Source of the DNA: Intoshia linei
Taxonomy: Eukaryota; Orthonectida; Rhopaluridae
Length of the DNA: 64,000 nucleotides
NCBI GenBank assembly: GCA_001642005.1
Contig: LWCA01000010.1
Location: 30,747-94,746 of the forward strand
Reading direction: 5' to 3'
In this document: one piece after another, positions 23,360 through 35,407 of the stretch
How the letters are laid out: each line of letters opens with the position of its first letter
Position numbering within the stretch: position 1 is the first letter of the stretch
Notes under the pieces: model-generated
Told to the model about the DNA's origin: nothing
The model's database searches: none
What the model saw: only the letters and a program-made list of their open reading frames with translations
Program-made: the position numbers and the translations under genes

Positions 23360-24115
23360 ACAATTTTAACATTATTGGTACACTGATTCCATTATTATTG
23401 TTTTATGTTTTATATTTTATTTTTTTAATAAAAACTGTTAGTTTTAATATAATGTTTTGAATAAAGATTTTTTTGTGCGGCCCGCGTAATAATTTTTTTC
23501 ACATTTGACCGGGCAAGCAAATTGAGTTTGACACCCTAGTCTATATCACAAAATAAGTTTTTAAAGAAACTTACACTATTATTACGAAATATTAATTAAT
23601 AATTTCAAATACTTCTCTCATTTCTATAAAGACATGTATCTTGAATTTAAAATAAAACAATAAAAAATTACAAAATTAACAATAAAATTCGATAGCATGC
23701 CCGATATAATTGTGTATTTTGAAACAAAGTCCAAGTTAAATAATTGAAAATTTTTTAAATGCTCATAAAATTAAACAGTATGTATTTAAAAATGGAAACA
23801 AACAATTTCACTCGTAATCAATATGTGAATAATCTTACCATCTAACTAGATTTACAATAATTCAATTAGTTTTATTTATATTAATAATATATTCTTTATT
23901 TAATATAACGCAATTAAGGTAATAACATCTGCAAATTAACGAATGAATTTAATTTTAAACAATTTCTAAAATTTCAATTTTATTCGTAAACCACTAATTT
24001 CATTTCAAATTTAGATTTCATTGATTACGTGTTATCTAATCTCAAACACATATTGTTAAAAATAAAGTATGTCTTCATAATGTTAGATTAATTCATTGTA
24101 TCTAAACTCTTTAGA
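23360..24115. other. Non-coding AT-rich spacer
   Basis: No gene seen. A phrase near 23470-23540 (GCGGCCCGCGTAATAATTTT ... GTTTGACACCCTAGT) resembles the right end of a hAT-type MITE, but no left partner or target duplication could be assigned. Confidence 0.4.
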
Positions 24116-24123
24116 CTAAAGAG

Positions 24124-25016
24124 CAAATCCGTTTTAAGGCATAGGCAATATGGGCTGTAGCCAGGGCCACTCATTAAAAAGGCCCCAAATTAATAAAAAT
24201 ACTTTACATTTATATCTTAAGTAACAGTTTTGAAGTGTGGGAATACAAATATCTAGTTTATAGTTTAAAGAATCAAAGTTCTGTGAAATGTTAAATGTGA
24301 TGTCGAATGATGAGTTGAATAATATTAATCTTACAGCAGCTTATAGCAAAGATTTAGAAAAAAATGATTTAGTAATAGAATGTCAACAATTTAAACATTA
24401 TTTTGATTGGGAAAAAACAAGCAATAAAATTTTTGATATGTATAAAGTTATAAAAGGTGATAAATTGGAATAACTATTTCCTAATATTGAAATGTGCATG
24501 GGAATGTTTCTTTCAATGATGATTGTAAATTGCAAAGGTGAAAGAACTTTTTCTAAACTAAAAATAATTAAGAATGAACTTCGAAATTGCTTAGCTCAAC
24601 CTCGTTTGAATGCGCTTCTCTTTAATATCAATTGAGAATGATATTTTGAATGATATCAGTTTTGATAGTATCATATCTGATTTCTCTCAGAAAAAAGTGA
24701 GAAAACAACATTTGTCAAAAATTAACAAGAATTTTTTGTGACTGCATGGTGCATATTTTCAAGTGAAAAAGTAAACTTTGTTCATTTAATTAATGTAAGT
24801 AGGTTTTTGTAAAAGAAATAAAAGTTACTAGAAACCTACATAATCTTTTAATGCTTTTATTAATACTCAATGAAATAAGACTCTAAGTCTCCACCCAACA
24901 GTATGCCCTGTCTTCTAAACAGGGGAATTAATTTTTTTATTACACCGCTAGAAATTTTAAAGAGCATCCGGCCCTTTTCTTAGCCCATGGCCACGAAGTG
25001 GCTTAAGACGGCTCTG
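24124..25016 (+). mobile_element. hAT element (ZMYM/ZBED-type) with transposase C-terminal remnant
   Basis: An 893-bp element with inverted ends CAAATCCGTTTTAAGGC and, inverted, CAGAGCCGTCTTAAGCC. It is flanked by CTAAAGAG (24116-24123) and CTAAAAAG (25017-25024), a 7/8 match to an 8-bp target duplication. Internally, frames at 24288-24473 and about 24475-24640 give the hAT dimerisation region: 'FPNIEMCM', then 'GERTFSKLKIIKNELRNCL' and 'RLNALLFNI'. A stop codon separates the two parts and the DDE catalytic core is absent, so the copy is a deletion derivative. The same family in the opposite orientation occupies 37355-38147. Confidence 0.82.
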
Positions 25017-25117
25017 CTAAAAAGATGTTTATGATATAACATGCTTATATATACATGTATATTCTACAATGTAGAATCTACATAATTATAGTTAATTAAT
25101 AACAAATATTAATTACA

Positions 25118-25750
25118 TAAATTTGATGAAATGTTACCTGTTTAAAAATTATTAAAAATTGGCGCCATTTTAAAACTCGCTTAAGTGAAAATGCTCATTA
25201 AAGCGTAATTTCATAGACATAAGAAAGATCTCTTTAAAAATTAATAAATACTAAAAATAAATATAGAATGCAATCAAAATATTTTAATTAACCTTGATCT
25301 TTAATTAGATTTTTAGTGTTAAAATGTGGAACTTTTTGTGATTAACATGTTTCCCTACTAACAATTTTAGTAATTTAGTTACCGCGATTTTTTAAAAATT
25401 CAACAACTGGTAATATTTTTTGTTATTGTCATAAATACATATTTATTTATTTTTTCATATTTTTTTTGTGTTTCATGTTATTACTAGAGGTGGAAATTAT
25501 GGCCACAACACAATACTCAAGCTCAAAAAAATTTACTCAATACTCAACACAATACTTAAACTTAAAAAAATTTTTCTACAATAATCAAGCCCAATTTTTT
25601 TTTACACAATACTCAAGCTCAAAAATTTTTTGCACAATGAGCATGCTCAACACAAAACTCATTGAGTTTTGTGTCACTTCTAGTTATTACTCAAATTATT
25701 ACATGTAACACATTTGTTCAGACTGTTCCTGTACGTGATTTTACAATTAA
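25118..25750. repeat. Dispersed repeat, copy 2 (occupied by a 198-bp insertion)
   Basis: Collinear with the sequence in DPH1 intron 2 (13115-13540), interrupted only by the element at 25486-25683. The flanks GTTTCATG and CAAATTATTACATGTA are continuous in copy 1. Confidence 0.8.
25486..25683. mobile_element. 198-bp hAT-like MITE with exact 8-bp target duplication
   Basis: Ends AGAGGTGG...CACTTCTAG lie between two copies of TTATTACT (25478-25485 and 25684-25691). The homologous locus at about 13445 has only one related octamer (TTAATACT), i.e. an empty site. The interior is made of degenerate repeats of CAATACTCAAGCTCAAAAA. The open frame through it is a by-product of the repeat. Confidence 0.82.
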
Positions 25751-25973
25751 CCCTTCAGTTAAAATAAATGTTAATTTATTTTAATATGTGTAAAATTCAC
25801 CCAAAATATGCTTTTATAATAACAAATTAATATTAATTTAAATTAAATTAAAAATTAACAATAATAAGAATAATTCATTTTAAATTAAATGGTAGTGTGA
25901 AATGAAGAGTCCATGGTAAAACAAATTTGGGATCCACGCCTTTAAAGTATTGGTGCATACTATAACATATGTA

Positions 25974-26151
25974 CATTAGGGTGTAACATTTTTTTTAAAT
26001 TTTTAGAATTTAATGGGAGATTAGCTATCAGTGTGTGTATTTTTATCGGCATCTTTGCAACACCCCATTCTAGATTATTTGATATATCATGATAATACAC
26101 AATTTCCGCACTAATCGCCCTTAATTCTTTGATGGGTGTGACACCTTAATG
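25974..26151. mobile_element. 178-bp TA-flanked MITE related to the element at 7069
   Basis: Ends CATTAGGGTGT...ACACCTTAATG flanked by TA on both sides. It shares its termini with the 766-bp element in the serotonin-receptor intron but has a short unrelated interior, the usual relation of a mariner-type MITE to a longer relative. Confidence 0.7.
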
Positions 26152-26422
26152 TACATAATAATTGTAGTGAATAGTAGCATTTTTAAGTAAAATCATATTG
26201 AATTTACTTTTTGGGTAGAATTAAAAAAGTAATAAAAAGCTAGCACATAACAGTCAAGTTAGTAACTTATAAGCAAGTATACAAATTTGCCAATTTATTG
26301 GTCCAAAATAAGCCAAATATGACTTTTTATATACTGGAATTAAATAAAATGAATACTTGAATATAAATTTGAATATGTTTGTTTAGTATTTATTTCTTAT
26401 TTACACCTTGATATTAATCTTA

Positions 26423-26994
26423 ATGAGTCAAAAAAAGGGTTCATATTATGATGACGAAATGTCTAGTAATGATTTTTACCATAGTAGCGATAAAGATGAA
26501 GTGGATAGCATCGAAAACAAAAAACTGATTGTCACGGAATATGAAAAACAACCAATTTCAAAACCTTCAATTATACGCAAAGATAATAATATCAGTCAGA
26601 TTGACGATTATACTGTTAAAATTAACAAAAAGGTACGATTTGAAAATTTGAGTGAGCATTCTTGTGATTCTGATATTAAAGATCGAATAATTAATGATCA
26701 TCTCGTTTTTTCAATCGTTTCTCTAGTTTTCTTTTGGCCAATAGGTAACGTGATCTTTTCATTATATGAAAATTAATAATTTAGAAATGTATGTTTTGTT
26801 TAGGTATTTTTGCCATATTTGCATCGTTAAAGTGTAAGCAATATATTGAAACTGGAGTTAATTCTTTGGCTAGTGAATATTCATGCAAGGCATATCATTT
26901 GGCTACTAAAGCAATGATTATTGGATCCATAATATTTTTAACAATTTTATCCATTATTTCGATAATTATATTGTCGCTGCGGGTTGATTATTAA
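26423..26994 (+). CDS. Dispanin / CD225-domain small membrane protein
   Basis: Two exons, 26423-26744 and 26804-26994 (59-bp intron, phase 1), encode 170 residues. The first 90 or so are hydrophilic, acidic and basic by turns. Then follows a CD225 domain: 'DHLVFSIVSLVFFWPIG' as a re-entrant or first membrane segment, 'IFAIFASLKCKQYIETG' with the conserved lysine and cysteine, 'AYHLATKAMIIGSIIFLTIL' as the second membrane segment, and a short tail. The family includes IFITM, PRRT2, TMEM233 and synDIG proteins, which act in membrane fusion, vesicle trafficking or receptor clustering. Which branch this belongs to cannot be told from the sequence. The ATG at 26423 is preferred because no upstream in-frame ATG exists. 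An AATAAA lies about 110 bp after the stop. Confidence 0.85.
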
Positions 26995-27309
26995 AATTTA
27001 TACATATTTCATTCTTTTGAATACTTGCAACTTTTTGTAACATTTAACTTCTGTTCACTGAATAGTTTTTTCAATGGCCACTTTTCAGTGCATTTTGTTC
27101 AAATAAACAAAACTACATGTATATAAAAGTAGCCTGATTGTTATGTACTTGGTACAAACAGCGACTAGCTCTGCAGAGTGGCCACTTTTTAATTTTAAGA
27201 CCGATTTTTTAATTTATTGAACCATGAGTGTATGATCTGTGATCTCTGATAATAAAAAGGGACTATTTGTAAGATCGAAATCATATTTTTGAATATCAAA
27301 TGTGTGGAC

Positions 27310-27580
27310 CAGTGTTTCTTAATTTTTTTACTTTAGGGCGCACTTGTTAAATACATAAAAATTTGGGCGCACCTTAAATTTTGATAGAAAAATCACATCG
27401 ATATTCGAAAATGCGCAAAAATTAAAGAAACAATGGAAATATAAAATTGTAATAATAATAAAAAAATGTTCATCAGACAATTATCAATGTAAAAGTTTGA
27501 AACTAATTTATAAAATTTTAAAAAAAAAAACACATTTTGATAAAATAAACTCAAATATCTATGTGGGTTAGGAATCACTG
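27310..27580. mobile_element. 271-bp hAT-type MITE
   Basis: Ends CAGTGTTTCTTAA...TTAGGAATCACTG, flanked by GTGTGGAC (27302-27309) and GTGTAGAC (27581-27588), a 7/8 match to an 8-bp target duplication. Starts like many hAT elements (CAGTGTTTCTTAA). No coding sequence. Confidence 0.78.
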
Positions 27581-27830
27581 GTGTAGACAGTCAATTGTCA
27601 TTTTTATTGAAATTATAAGATGAATATTTACACTTTTAATTTTAATTCAAAATTTGAAAAATGTTAGTTGATAATATATTAAAAGCCATTTTTCACCGAA
27701 ATGCGTAGATTTCTGAGGTTGAAATTTTTTGAGTCTATCAACTGGATTAAGCTTTATCAGAATTTTTTTTTTGATAATTCTAGCGTCGTTAATAAAATGT
27801 TATATCAAATGTTTGGTTTTACAATTATAA

Positions 27831-28392
27831 TCCTTACTTACATATAACATTATATTACATTGTATATAACATGCTACGCAATTTTTGATTGTGTGTTTAT
27901 CTGTCTGTCTGTGTGTTCCACTTTATTGAAATAACTATCACTCTTAGAATTTTTTAAACACCACATTTCAATTACAGTATTTTTCGGGGCAAATTAATAA
28001 ATATCGTATAATAAGATAAATTTCAACCTCTCAATTTCATATCTTACAGGTTAAAAACCCCTGTGGTCCCTCTTTTTGAAAATCAAACGTATTCAAAAAT
28101 TTAAAAAAATATATACTCTGATACGGATTTTAAAATCATTAAAATTTAAATTTAAAATTAAAAAAATTTACAGGTGGTACAGTTGTATCCTGTTAACACA
28201 CACAAAAAATTAACGACTTTACGGTCAAAAAAGCATTTTAGTATTCATATATTTTTTTCCGAAATATTTTATTAAAAACAAAATTATGAAATAATTAACA
28301 GTCCGAAAATTAAAAAAAAAAATTTCTGATAGAGCTTATTCCAGTTAATATAAATACAAAATTTTAACCCCAGAAATCTACGCATTCCCGAT
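27831..28392 (+). mobile_element. Helitron-like element, 5' part, cut by an assembly gap
   Basis: Begins TCCTTACTTACA after A at 27831, with GCTACGCAATTTTTG and TGTGTTCCACTTTATTG downstream, and stays collinear with the family until the six-N gap at 28393. The 3' end is not assembled here. Confidence 0.65.
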
Positions 28393-28398
28393 NNNNNN

Positions 28399-29733
28399 TA
28401 AAATAAATGTAAAATTTACAAGTCATATTTTATATTTTGATTCAATTTAACTTTTTTAAAGGACAATAAAGGTAAGACACACAAAAATGATCTAAAATAG
28501 TATAACTTAGAGGTTTTAATAATTATAACAAATTGATTGAGATCAATCATCGTTACATTGCTTTATAAGCCACCAAAATAGGTTTTAATAAAGTATTATA
28601 GGATTAATAAAGCGGTGGGATTTCTGCTGTATATATGAAATTTTAATTTACTAACTAAATTTTTGATTTAAATTTGATACATTGATTTGTAATTTGAGTA
28701 ACATTAATAATCAAAATTTAAAAAATATAATTTACATCCTTTGAATATACATGTAATGTAATGTATTCATTATTTTATAAAAAAAAAACTTGATCAATAA
28801 TAACACTACACTGATGATCTATTATGTATATCATGATGAGACTTTCATGCAATATTATAGCAAAAATAAGGATATTTTTAGACAGGTTTAGGGCTCATTA
28901 TTAATGTATTACACGATATTTTTACACCAAATTTTCCTGCAATTCTCCCCTGCCAACCAAGTTAAATTGTTAACACAGGAAAACTTTTCTACGTACAAAA
29001 TTGTTCATTCGGACTTACTGAAATAATAAAATTTGTTAAATTTTATTTATAAAACATGTGTTCATTTATGTAAAATTTACATTGAAAACAGTAATTTTAT
29101 TTTAAATCCACATAAAACCAGGAATGCTGGTTAGGCCTTGGATCATATTTGATTTAAATTAAATTAATATCTTTTTACATATTACACATTAGATATTACA
29201 TGTCAGTAATAATTTACCATCTAAATTTAAAAAAAGGTAACACGTTATTTTATCATTTTATGTTTGTAAAAAATTGTATATATAGATTCAATGGAGCTTG
29301 AAACCAACATTATGAAAAAATTGGTTCATATTGATTATGAAATATCATCTTTTTTAAGTATGTAAAACTGAACAGATTCGACGATGGAATCTATTGTAAT
29401 GTATTTTCATTGTAATGAGTTATTAAATTTTATTTTTTAAATATTCATTAGTTGTCAACCGCTTACTCAGACCCTCCCAATTAACAGGACAATGAAAGAA
29501 ATTATATGTGTATTTATATATTTTCTTATTTCAGATTTTTTAAAGCACCTGGTCTGCCTTTTCTATCAATGCATATGTAAAAAGTGGTTCTCACAAAAAA
29601 AGTTAATCAGTCGTCTGTAATGCTTTTCAACTTTTTTTGTTTCAAGTAAATATTCAATAATCAAAATTTTCTAGATTCCCAGATAATTTTTAAGATGACA
29701 GCCACTTTCGAAATATACTTTTTTTGTGTATAA
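28399..29733. other. Gene-free AT-rich sequence
   Basis: No coding region or structured repeat recognised. Sequence is mainly A/T with short direct repeats. Confidence 0.4.
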
Positions 29734-31105
29734 TCCTTACTTGTATAATATGCTATGCAATGTTTGTTTGTGTGTGTGTTACCGTTTATTTTGAATAACT
29801 TATAGTCTTAGAATTTTATAAAGTCCACATTTCAATTACAGTTTACTCCGGGACGTATAATAAGATAAATTTCAACATCCCAAACTCACATCTTACGGGT
29901 CAACAACCCCAATTGTCTTTTTTTTTGTAAATCAAACGGGTTGGAGAATTTAAAAAAATATATAAGATGATACGGATTTTAAAATCATAAACATTATCAT
30001 AAATTTAAATTTAAAAAAATTATATGTTCATGGCCAAAACAACAAATTACCTTTTTTGTTTTATGAAAACAGCCCTATAACTTAAAAAAAATAAAGAAAA
30101 CTTAAAAAAATTACAAGTGGTACAGTTGTATCCTATCAACACACACAAAAAATTTCAATCTGAATAAGTGACAACTACATGGTCAAAAAAGCATTTTAGT
30201 ATTCGTATATTTTTTTTCCTAAATATTTTATTAACAAAACATGTAACAAAAAATGTGAAATAATTAACTGTCCGAAAATTAAAAAAAAAGATTATTCTGA
30301 TAGAGCTTAATCCAGTTGATATAAATACAAAATTTCAACCCCAGAAATCTACGCATTCCCGGTGAAAAATAATTTTTAATATATTATCAACCAATATTTT
30401 TGAAATATTTCGATTAAAATAAAAATTGAAAATATAAATATTGATCCTACAATTTCAAAAAAAATATGCATTGAACGTCTACACATTTCCAATAAAGAAA
30501 CATGGGTGAAAATCTATATAATTCATTCCTTCGCAATNTATTTTATTATTATTTTATTAAATATGAAATAATTATCTGTCCGAAAATTAAAAAAAAAATT
30601 ATTCTGATAAAGATTATTCCAGTTAATATAAATACAAAATTTCAACTCCATAAATCTACGCATTCCCGGTGAAAAATAATTAATAATTTTTAATATATTA
30701 TCAACCAATATTTTTCAAATATTTCGATTAAAATCAAAAGTTGAAAATATAAATATTGATCCTACGATTTCAAAAAAAAATGTAAATTGTACGTCTTCAC
30801 ATTTCCAATTAATACATATGGGTCAAATTCTATATAATTCATTCCTTTGGAATTTTTTTCATTTCTACGCAATTTTTAAATTTCAAATTTTCATTTTCAA
30901 AAAATTTTGTAAATTTTAATAAAATTATACACTACAGCAACGTATTTATAAAATTAAGTTTATACTAACTTAAAAGTAATTATCAAGATTATCAAAGTAA
31001 TTATTATCATCACCTGGAAAAAAAATAAATAACAATTATTTGATATACGTTCTCGGTAGAGCTAGGTGCTGTTTATACATAGTATAAACCAGCCAAGCTT
31101 GTTTA
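29734..31105 (+). mobile_element. Helitron-like element with internal duplication at an N
   Basis: Starts TCCTTACTTGTATAATATGC after A and ends near 31100 with the family 3' signature (CTCGGTAGAGCTAGGTGCTG, palindromic TTTATACATAGTATAAA, CCAAGCTTG). Between about 30270 and 30830 a block of roughly 240 bp (TTCCAGTT, ATCTACGCATTCCCGG, ATTATCAACCAATATTTTT, TTGATCCTAC) appears twice, with an N at 30538 between them. That duplication could be an assembly error. Confidence 0.6.
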
Positions 31106-33252
31106 AAATATAATACTAAAAATTTTATAATCATTTTTTAAAATTAGTTACAATTTCATGTACGTAAGTTTAAATCACGTTAAAATTTAAAATGCGTCTA
31201 TATTGAAAAAGAAAACTTAAACGTTTTATAAAGCAGATGGATAATACAATTACTTAAAAAAAGGGAATATGTATATTACGCTTAAAAAAGATTGTTGTTA
31301 GATAATATTTTATTTACTGATTTACTATTTGGTAAATTCATTTTTTAATATAAATATAATATTAAAAAAATAATTAATTTCAGTTGTAAAAATCGAATTA
31401 TAACCATTTTTTTAAATTTTGGTCGATATGCCGTGGACACGATTATATTTCATAAACTACATTATCAAAAATTTTTTAAAATATTTAATTTGAAAGAATA
31501 AATCAATGGTACTATAAAACATTTCGCAATTAAATATTTAGCATTAAATATCAAAATTATTGGGAAAATTAACATTTTTATTTTTTTTTCATAAATGATA
31601 TATTTTATTAATATTAGAAAAAATATCAGTAATTTTATATTTACGTGTAACATCTTATTAAATTTCATATAAATTTTGTAATATACACGTTGTTGTGATT
31701 CTGTAAGAATATTAAGAGACACTTAAATAATAAAACTTTTATTAAATTAAACTAAATTTAGGATTCAATTATAGTAAAGTATAAGTGATATTTAATATAG
31801 TGTCATAGATACTACACACTATATTAAAAAAGTATCTTAGATATTTTAATAAAATATTCAAAGTGTGGTAGGTTATAATTTACTATTGAAATAAATATAA
31901 TGGCATGTTTTTCATCCTTGATCTAATATATAGTGAAATACCTGTAGCAATATTGATCAAAATCAAAAAAATCATGCTTATGTAAAACGTATTCATAATA
32001 TCAATAAATTTATGTTATGAATTTAAATTATAAGTTATTAAAATAATAGATAAAAAGATAAACCAGATAAGCCCAACCCAATATCGCCATAAATGTCGGG
32101 GAAAAAAATGGCGGTATTTAGAGGTCTGACTGTACATTAGGGTTCACATCGATTTAAAATTTTGATATTTTTTAAAACGTACCACATGGGCGGATCAAAG
32201 AGGCTACTTCATGGGGTGCAAGCGAAGCAATCTAAATATTTACTTCGCCAAAGGGGAAAAAAATTTAGTGCGTCTCTTTTAATATCAAGATGTCTAGTTT
32301 GATTTTAAAGCGTCTCGTTTAATTTCATTTAAAGATTGTTATACAATAGTTTCCAAATTTGTATTTTTTCGCAAAAATAAAAAAAATGATCAGCACAAAA
32401 AAAAAGAAATTAATTTTGTTCATTAAATAATCCTAAATCAATTAGGTCCAGTCTTCTTGGATGAAGTATTATAAATTCATTAACCAAACTTTCAATATGA
32501 AAATTATAGTCATAGTGGAAATTCATGCAGGCCAATCCACATAACAAAAGGCCTCAAGTCACATGATCAATTGTTCATGTAATGACATGTAATTTTATGC
32601 GCCATCTATATTGTTTTAATAAATTAAAACGTTTTTCAGTTATTTTACAAAACATTAATTAAAATTTTTTTTAAAAATTTAGGGATGCAACTGCACCTTC
32701 TGCACCCCTTGAATCCGCCCCTGTATCAAATAGATGTAGAATAAGAATTTGGCGACTGGTGTTTAATTTGGCTTACGCAAAATAATATAATGAAAATATA
32801 ATTGTTGTACTGAAACAGCATTATTATTATCATCAATTGAAAAAATTAAATTGATTGATATTAAAGTGGAACAAATTTAATTTCACAAATAAAATAATGC
32901 AGACATTTTTATAAATACAAGCTTATAATTTTATTATTTGATAACACTGAATTGTTATACCTAAGTTATTGTATATTTAAATAAGTTGGTGCGTTGTTTT
33001 ACTACTAGTCTATGGTAATTGATGTCTGGCGATGAATAGAACATGAATTGTAGGCTTATTAGAATGTACCTATTGGAAACAATAATTTGTCGATTATCAT
33101 TGATAAGAAAATTAACGCATTGTAGTCCAATCGTTGTTAACATTTATTGATAACGCGTTGTCGTCTAATACATGTTGCTAGCTATTTGTTTATCGGCTAA
33201 TATTGTTTCATTTTTAAAAGAAATAAAATAAAACATTTAAAAATTGGATAAA
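31106..33252. other. Intergenic region upstream of the PUR gene
   Basis: Mostly AT-rich. A TA-flanked CATTAGGG end occurs at 32134. At about 32195-32723 ends resembling CATGGGCGGATCAAA and TTGAATCCGCCCCTG suggest another hAT-like element without a clear target duplication. The PUR promoter should lie in the last few hundred bases; no defined motif seen. Confidence 0.45.
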
Positions 33253-34457
33253 ATGAGTGCAACAGCAAATAGTGATTATCAAACGAATCAATCGTCAGTT
33301 ACTACATCAGTAGACGAGAATAAAAAGTATGCAGATAATGGTACGTCTCAATTTCTAAAAAATAATTTTAAAAAAAATTAGATGATACAATGCTTAAAAC
33401 GACAATGTTGCAAATGTGGTCCAAACGATTTTATTTTGACTTAAAACAGAATGAGCATGGATACTTTATTAAAATAGCTCAGGTATAAATGGTAAAAACG
33501 TTCTAATTTTTTAGGTGAGTTTTAGTGGACGCAAACAACGAGTTTTATTTGTTTCACGGATGATTGAATTATTTATGAAAAAACTTTTTGAAGTTCTTGC
33601 TGCAAGCGAAAATATTAGTAAACTATATTATTTTATATTTTTAATTTTTAAATAATTTTCAGCTGCTGAATCAGAAGTCCCGGAAAATGGTCGATATTTG
33701 ACAGAGTTTGTATCTTATAAAAGCAGACGATATTTTATTGATTTAATGCATGGTACGAAGGGTAATTACATCAAGGTAAACTTTTTATTACATTTCATTC
33801 ATTTTAATGTAGATATCTCAAACAATTAAGATTGCTAATAAGCGTTCTACGATTAATGTTCCCATGGTCCATATTCATACGTTTATCGAAACTTTTATCA
33901 ACACTCTTAAAATCCCTGAACATCCATCACTAGAGGAACTGTATAATAATATTATGAAAATGTCAAATGGTGAAATTAAACAACCTACTGTTTCTATTCC
34001 ATTAAATGGGACTAAAAATGCGGTGCGTCAGACAAAGTTTAATGATAAGAAAACTGGAAAAAAATCCAACAAGGTTTGCTCTGAAACGTTGAGATGGGAA
34101 CGAAGAACGTATCATATATCAGTTATGCAGGATGTCAAGGGTAGATTTATTCGAATTAGTTATCCTCAAAACAAGCAATATCTTACTCTACCAATTACTT
34201 GCATTTCAGAACTGACAGAATCTCTTGGTCGGTTAAATGAAGAACAAAGCGCCGTACCATATGATAAATTGGAAAATACATCTACCACGGGAGTTTTATC
34301 GGAAGATAATGTAGATAGATGTATGATAGATGTTACCGTAGGTAACAATGATTCTGCTTTAGGGAATGGTTCTTTAGAAGAAACTGTAAAAAAAATTGAC
34401 TTTTTGCAAATTAATGGCGTTCCAATCAATGGAGCTGCCGAAGTTAACGATAATTAA
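33253..34457 (+). CDS. PUR-repeat single-stranded nucleic-acid-binding protein (Pur-alpha family)
   Basis: Five exons (33253-33340, 33382-33482, 33515-33617, 33663-33775, 33813-34457) with introns of 41, 32, 45 and 37 bp give 349 residues. Pur proteins bind purine-rich single-stranded DNA and RNA in transcription and mRNA transport. Three PUR repeats are visible. Repeat I has 'KRFYFDLKQNEHGYFIKIAQ'. Repeat II has 'RRYFIDLMHGTKGNYIKIS'. Repeat III has 'RRTYHISVMQDVKGRFIRIS'. In Pur-alpha, repeats I and II fold together to bind nucleic acid and III dimerises; the same order is kept. The N-terminus (about 35 residues) and C-terminus are polar and low in complexity, and the Gln/Glu-rich tail of vertebrates is absent. 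The linker between repeats II and III (TGKKSNK region) is longer than usual. AATAAA occurs near 34673. Confidence 0.9.
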
Positions 34458-34752
34458 TATATAAACTACCTTTGCAGTAATACCAATCAAGATCGTGTAC
34501 AGTTTTATTGACTATTACACCTCTTCCAAATGGATTATTCGTTATTAATATCTTATTTAAATATTGAAAACTGCAAAGATTTATTTCTCATTTATTTGTC
34601 TTAATCTTAGTTCTTTACTTTATTTGAAATTTAATTAGAGATTAACTAATTTGTTATTTCAGTGTAAAGAGGCTTAATAAATTATGTATCTATCTGATTT
34701 GATTTTAAGTATTTAATTCATTTAATTAATATACAGTATACTGTATTAAAAT

Positions 34753-35012
34753 TTATTTATTTTCGTTTCGTAAACTTTCCTTGTTTGCGTCTAGTTCTGG
34801 TGATATTAAGTCGACCTGATTATTTTCCAATTTCATAATTGTTCTTACGAGGGGTGTGTACAAATTAGCGTCTTTAATGACTTGTTCTAATTTTATTTTT
34901 AATTTGTATTCATTTTTTTACCTCGAGGTCGTCTCCAAAATAATGTCATAAAAGAACCCATAATCAGACTCATCATTGTTCCGTTCATTGTCGTATACAA
35001 AAAAGAAATTCG
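34753..35012 (-). CDS. Probable last two exons of the SLC5 transporter
   Basis: Two coding blocks on the minus strand. About 35012-34922 has 'MSLIMGSFMTLFWRRPR', a membrane segment like the one following 'LGMF.P' in SLC5 proteins. A 35-bp intron follows, then 34885-34753 encodes a hydrophilic tail (VIKDANLYTPLVRTIMKL...) ending TAA. The acceptor of the upstream block is not clear; no AG is found directly before the NGT codons. It is placed with the 40.2-46.3 kb gene because of strand, order and the motif continuing from 'LGVFLLGMFSPYTTHK'. The alternative is a separate decayed transporter copy. Confidence 0.55.
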
Positions 35013-35087
35013 AAATAAAAATTGAAAGACTATTCTAAATTTAAATTAAAATATAATTTTTTACAATCAAACACCATATATTGTAAG

Positions 35088-35407
35088 ACAGGGTGATTGG
35101 TAAGTAACGCCCGATTTTGATTTTGAACACTTAAAGTTTTTCCTATTAAATTTAAATACAATTGTATTTTGTTGGATTTTCTTCAAAAAAAGCACAATAA
35201 AATTTTTGTAAAAACGACTGGCTGTTCATAGCGTGAAAGTATGGGGACATGGTTAAAATAAGAAGGAAGTCACCATAAGTAACTATGTAAATAAATTTGT
35301 TTTTGTCGTATTGTTTCAATTTAAGTTGCAGTTTGATCATTGGACGCCAGTTTATATGAACATGTAAAGTAATATGAACATCGGGCGTTACTTACCAATC
35401 ACTCTGT
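35088..35407. mobile_element. 320-bp MITE with 28-bp terminal inverted repeats
   Basis: ACAGGGTGATTGGTAAGTAA plus CGCCCGAT at 35088-35115 matches the reverse complement of 35380-35407 at 27 of 28 positions. The interior has a 62-codon frame on the minus strand with no known motif. Target duplication is unclear. It sits in the presumed last intron of the SLC5 gene. Confidence 0.78.

Noticed and set aside
25466-25708. 80-codon frame with repeated QYSSSK
   Set aside because: It is the translation of CAATACTCAAGCTC repeats inside a 198-bp MITE plus its flanks, not a gene.
32195-32723. Possible hAT element with GGGCGGAT / ATCCGCCCC ends
   Set aside because: The ends look inverted, but the flanking octamers (ACGTACCA and TATCAAAT) do not match, so boundaries are not supported.
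34166-34429. 87-codon minus-strand frame
   Set aside because: Shadow of the PUR gene's last exon.
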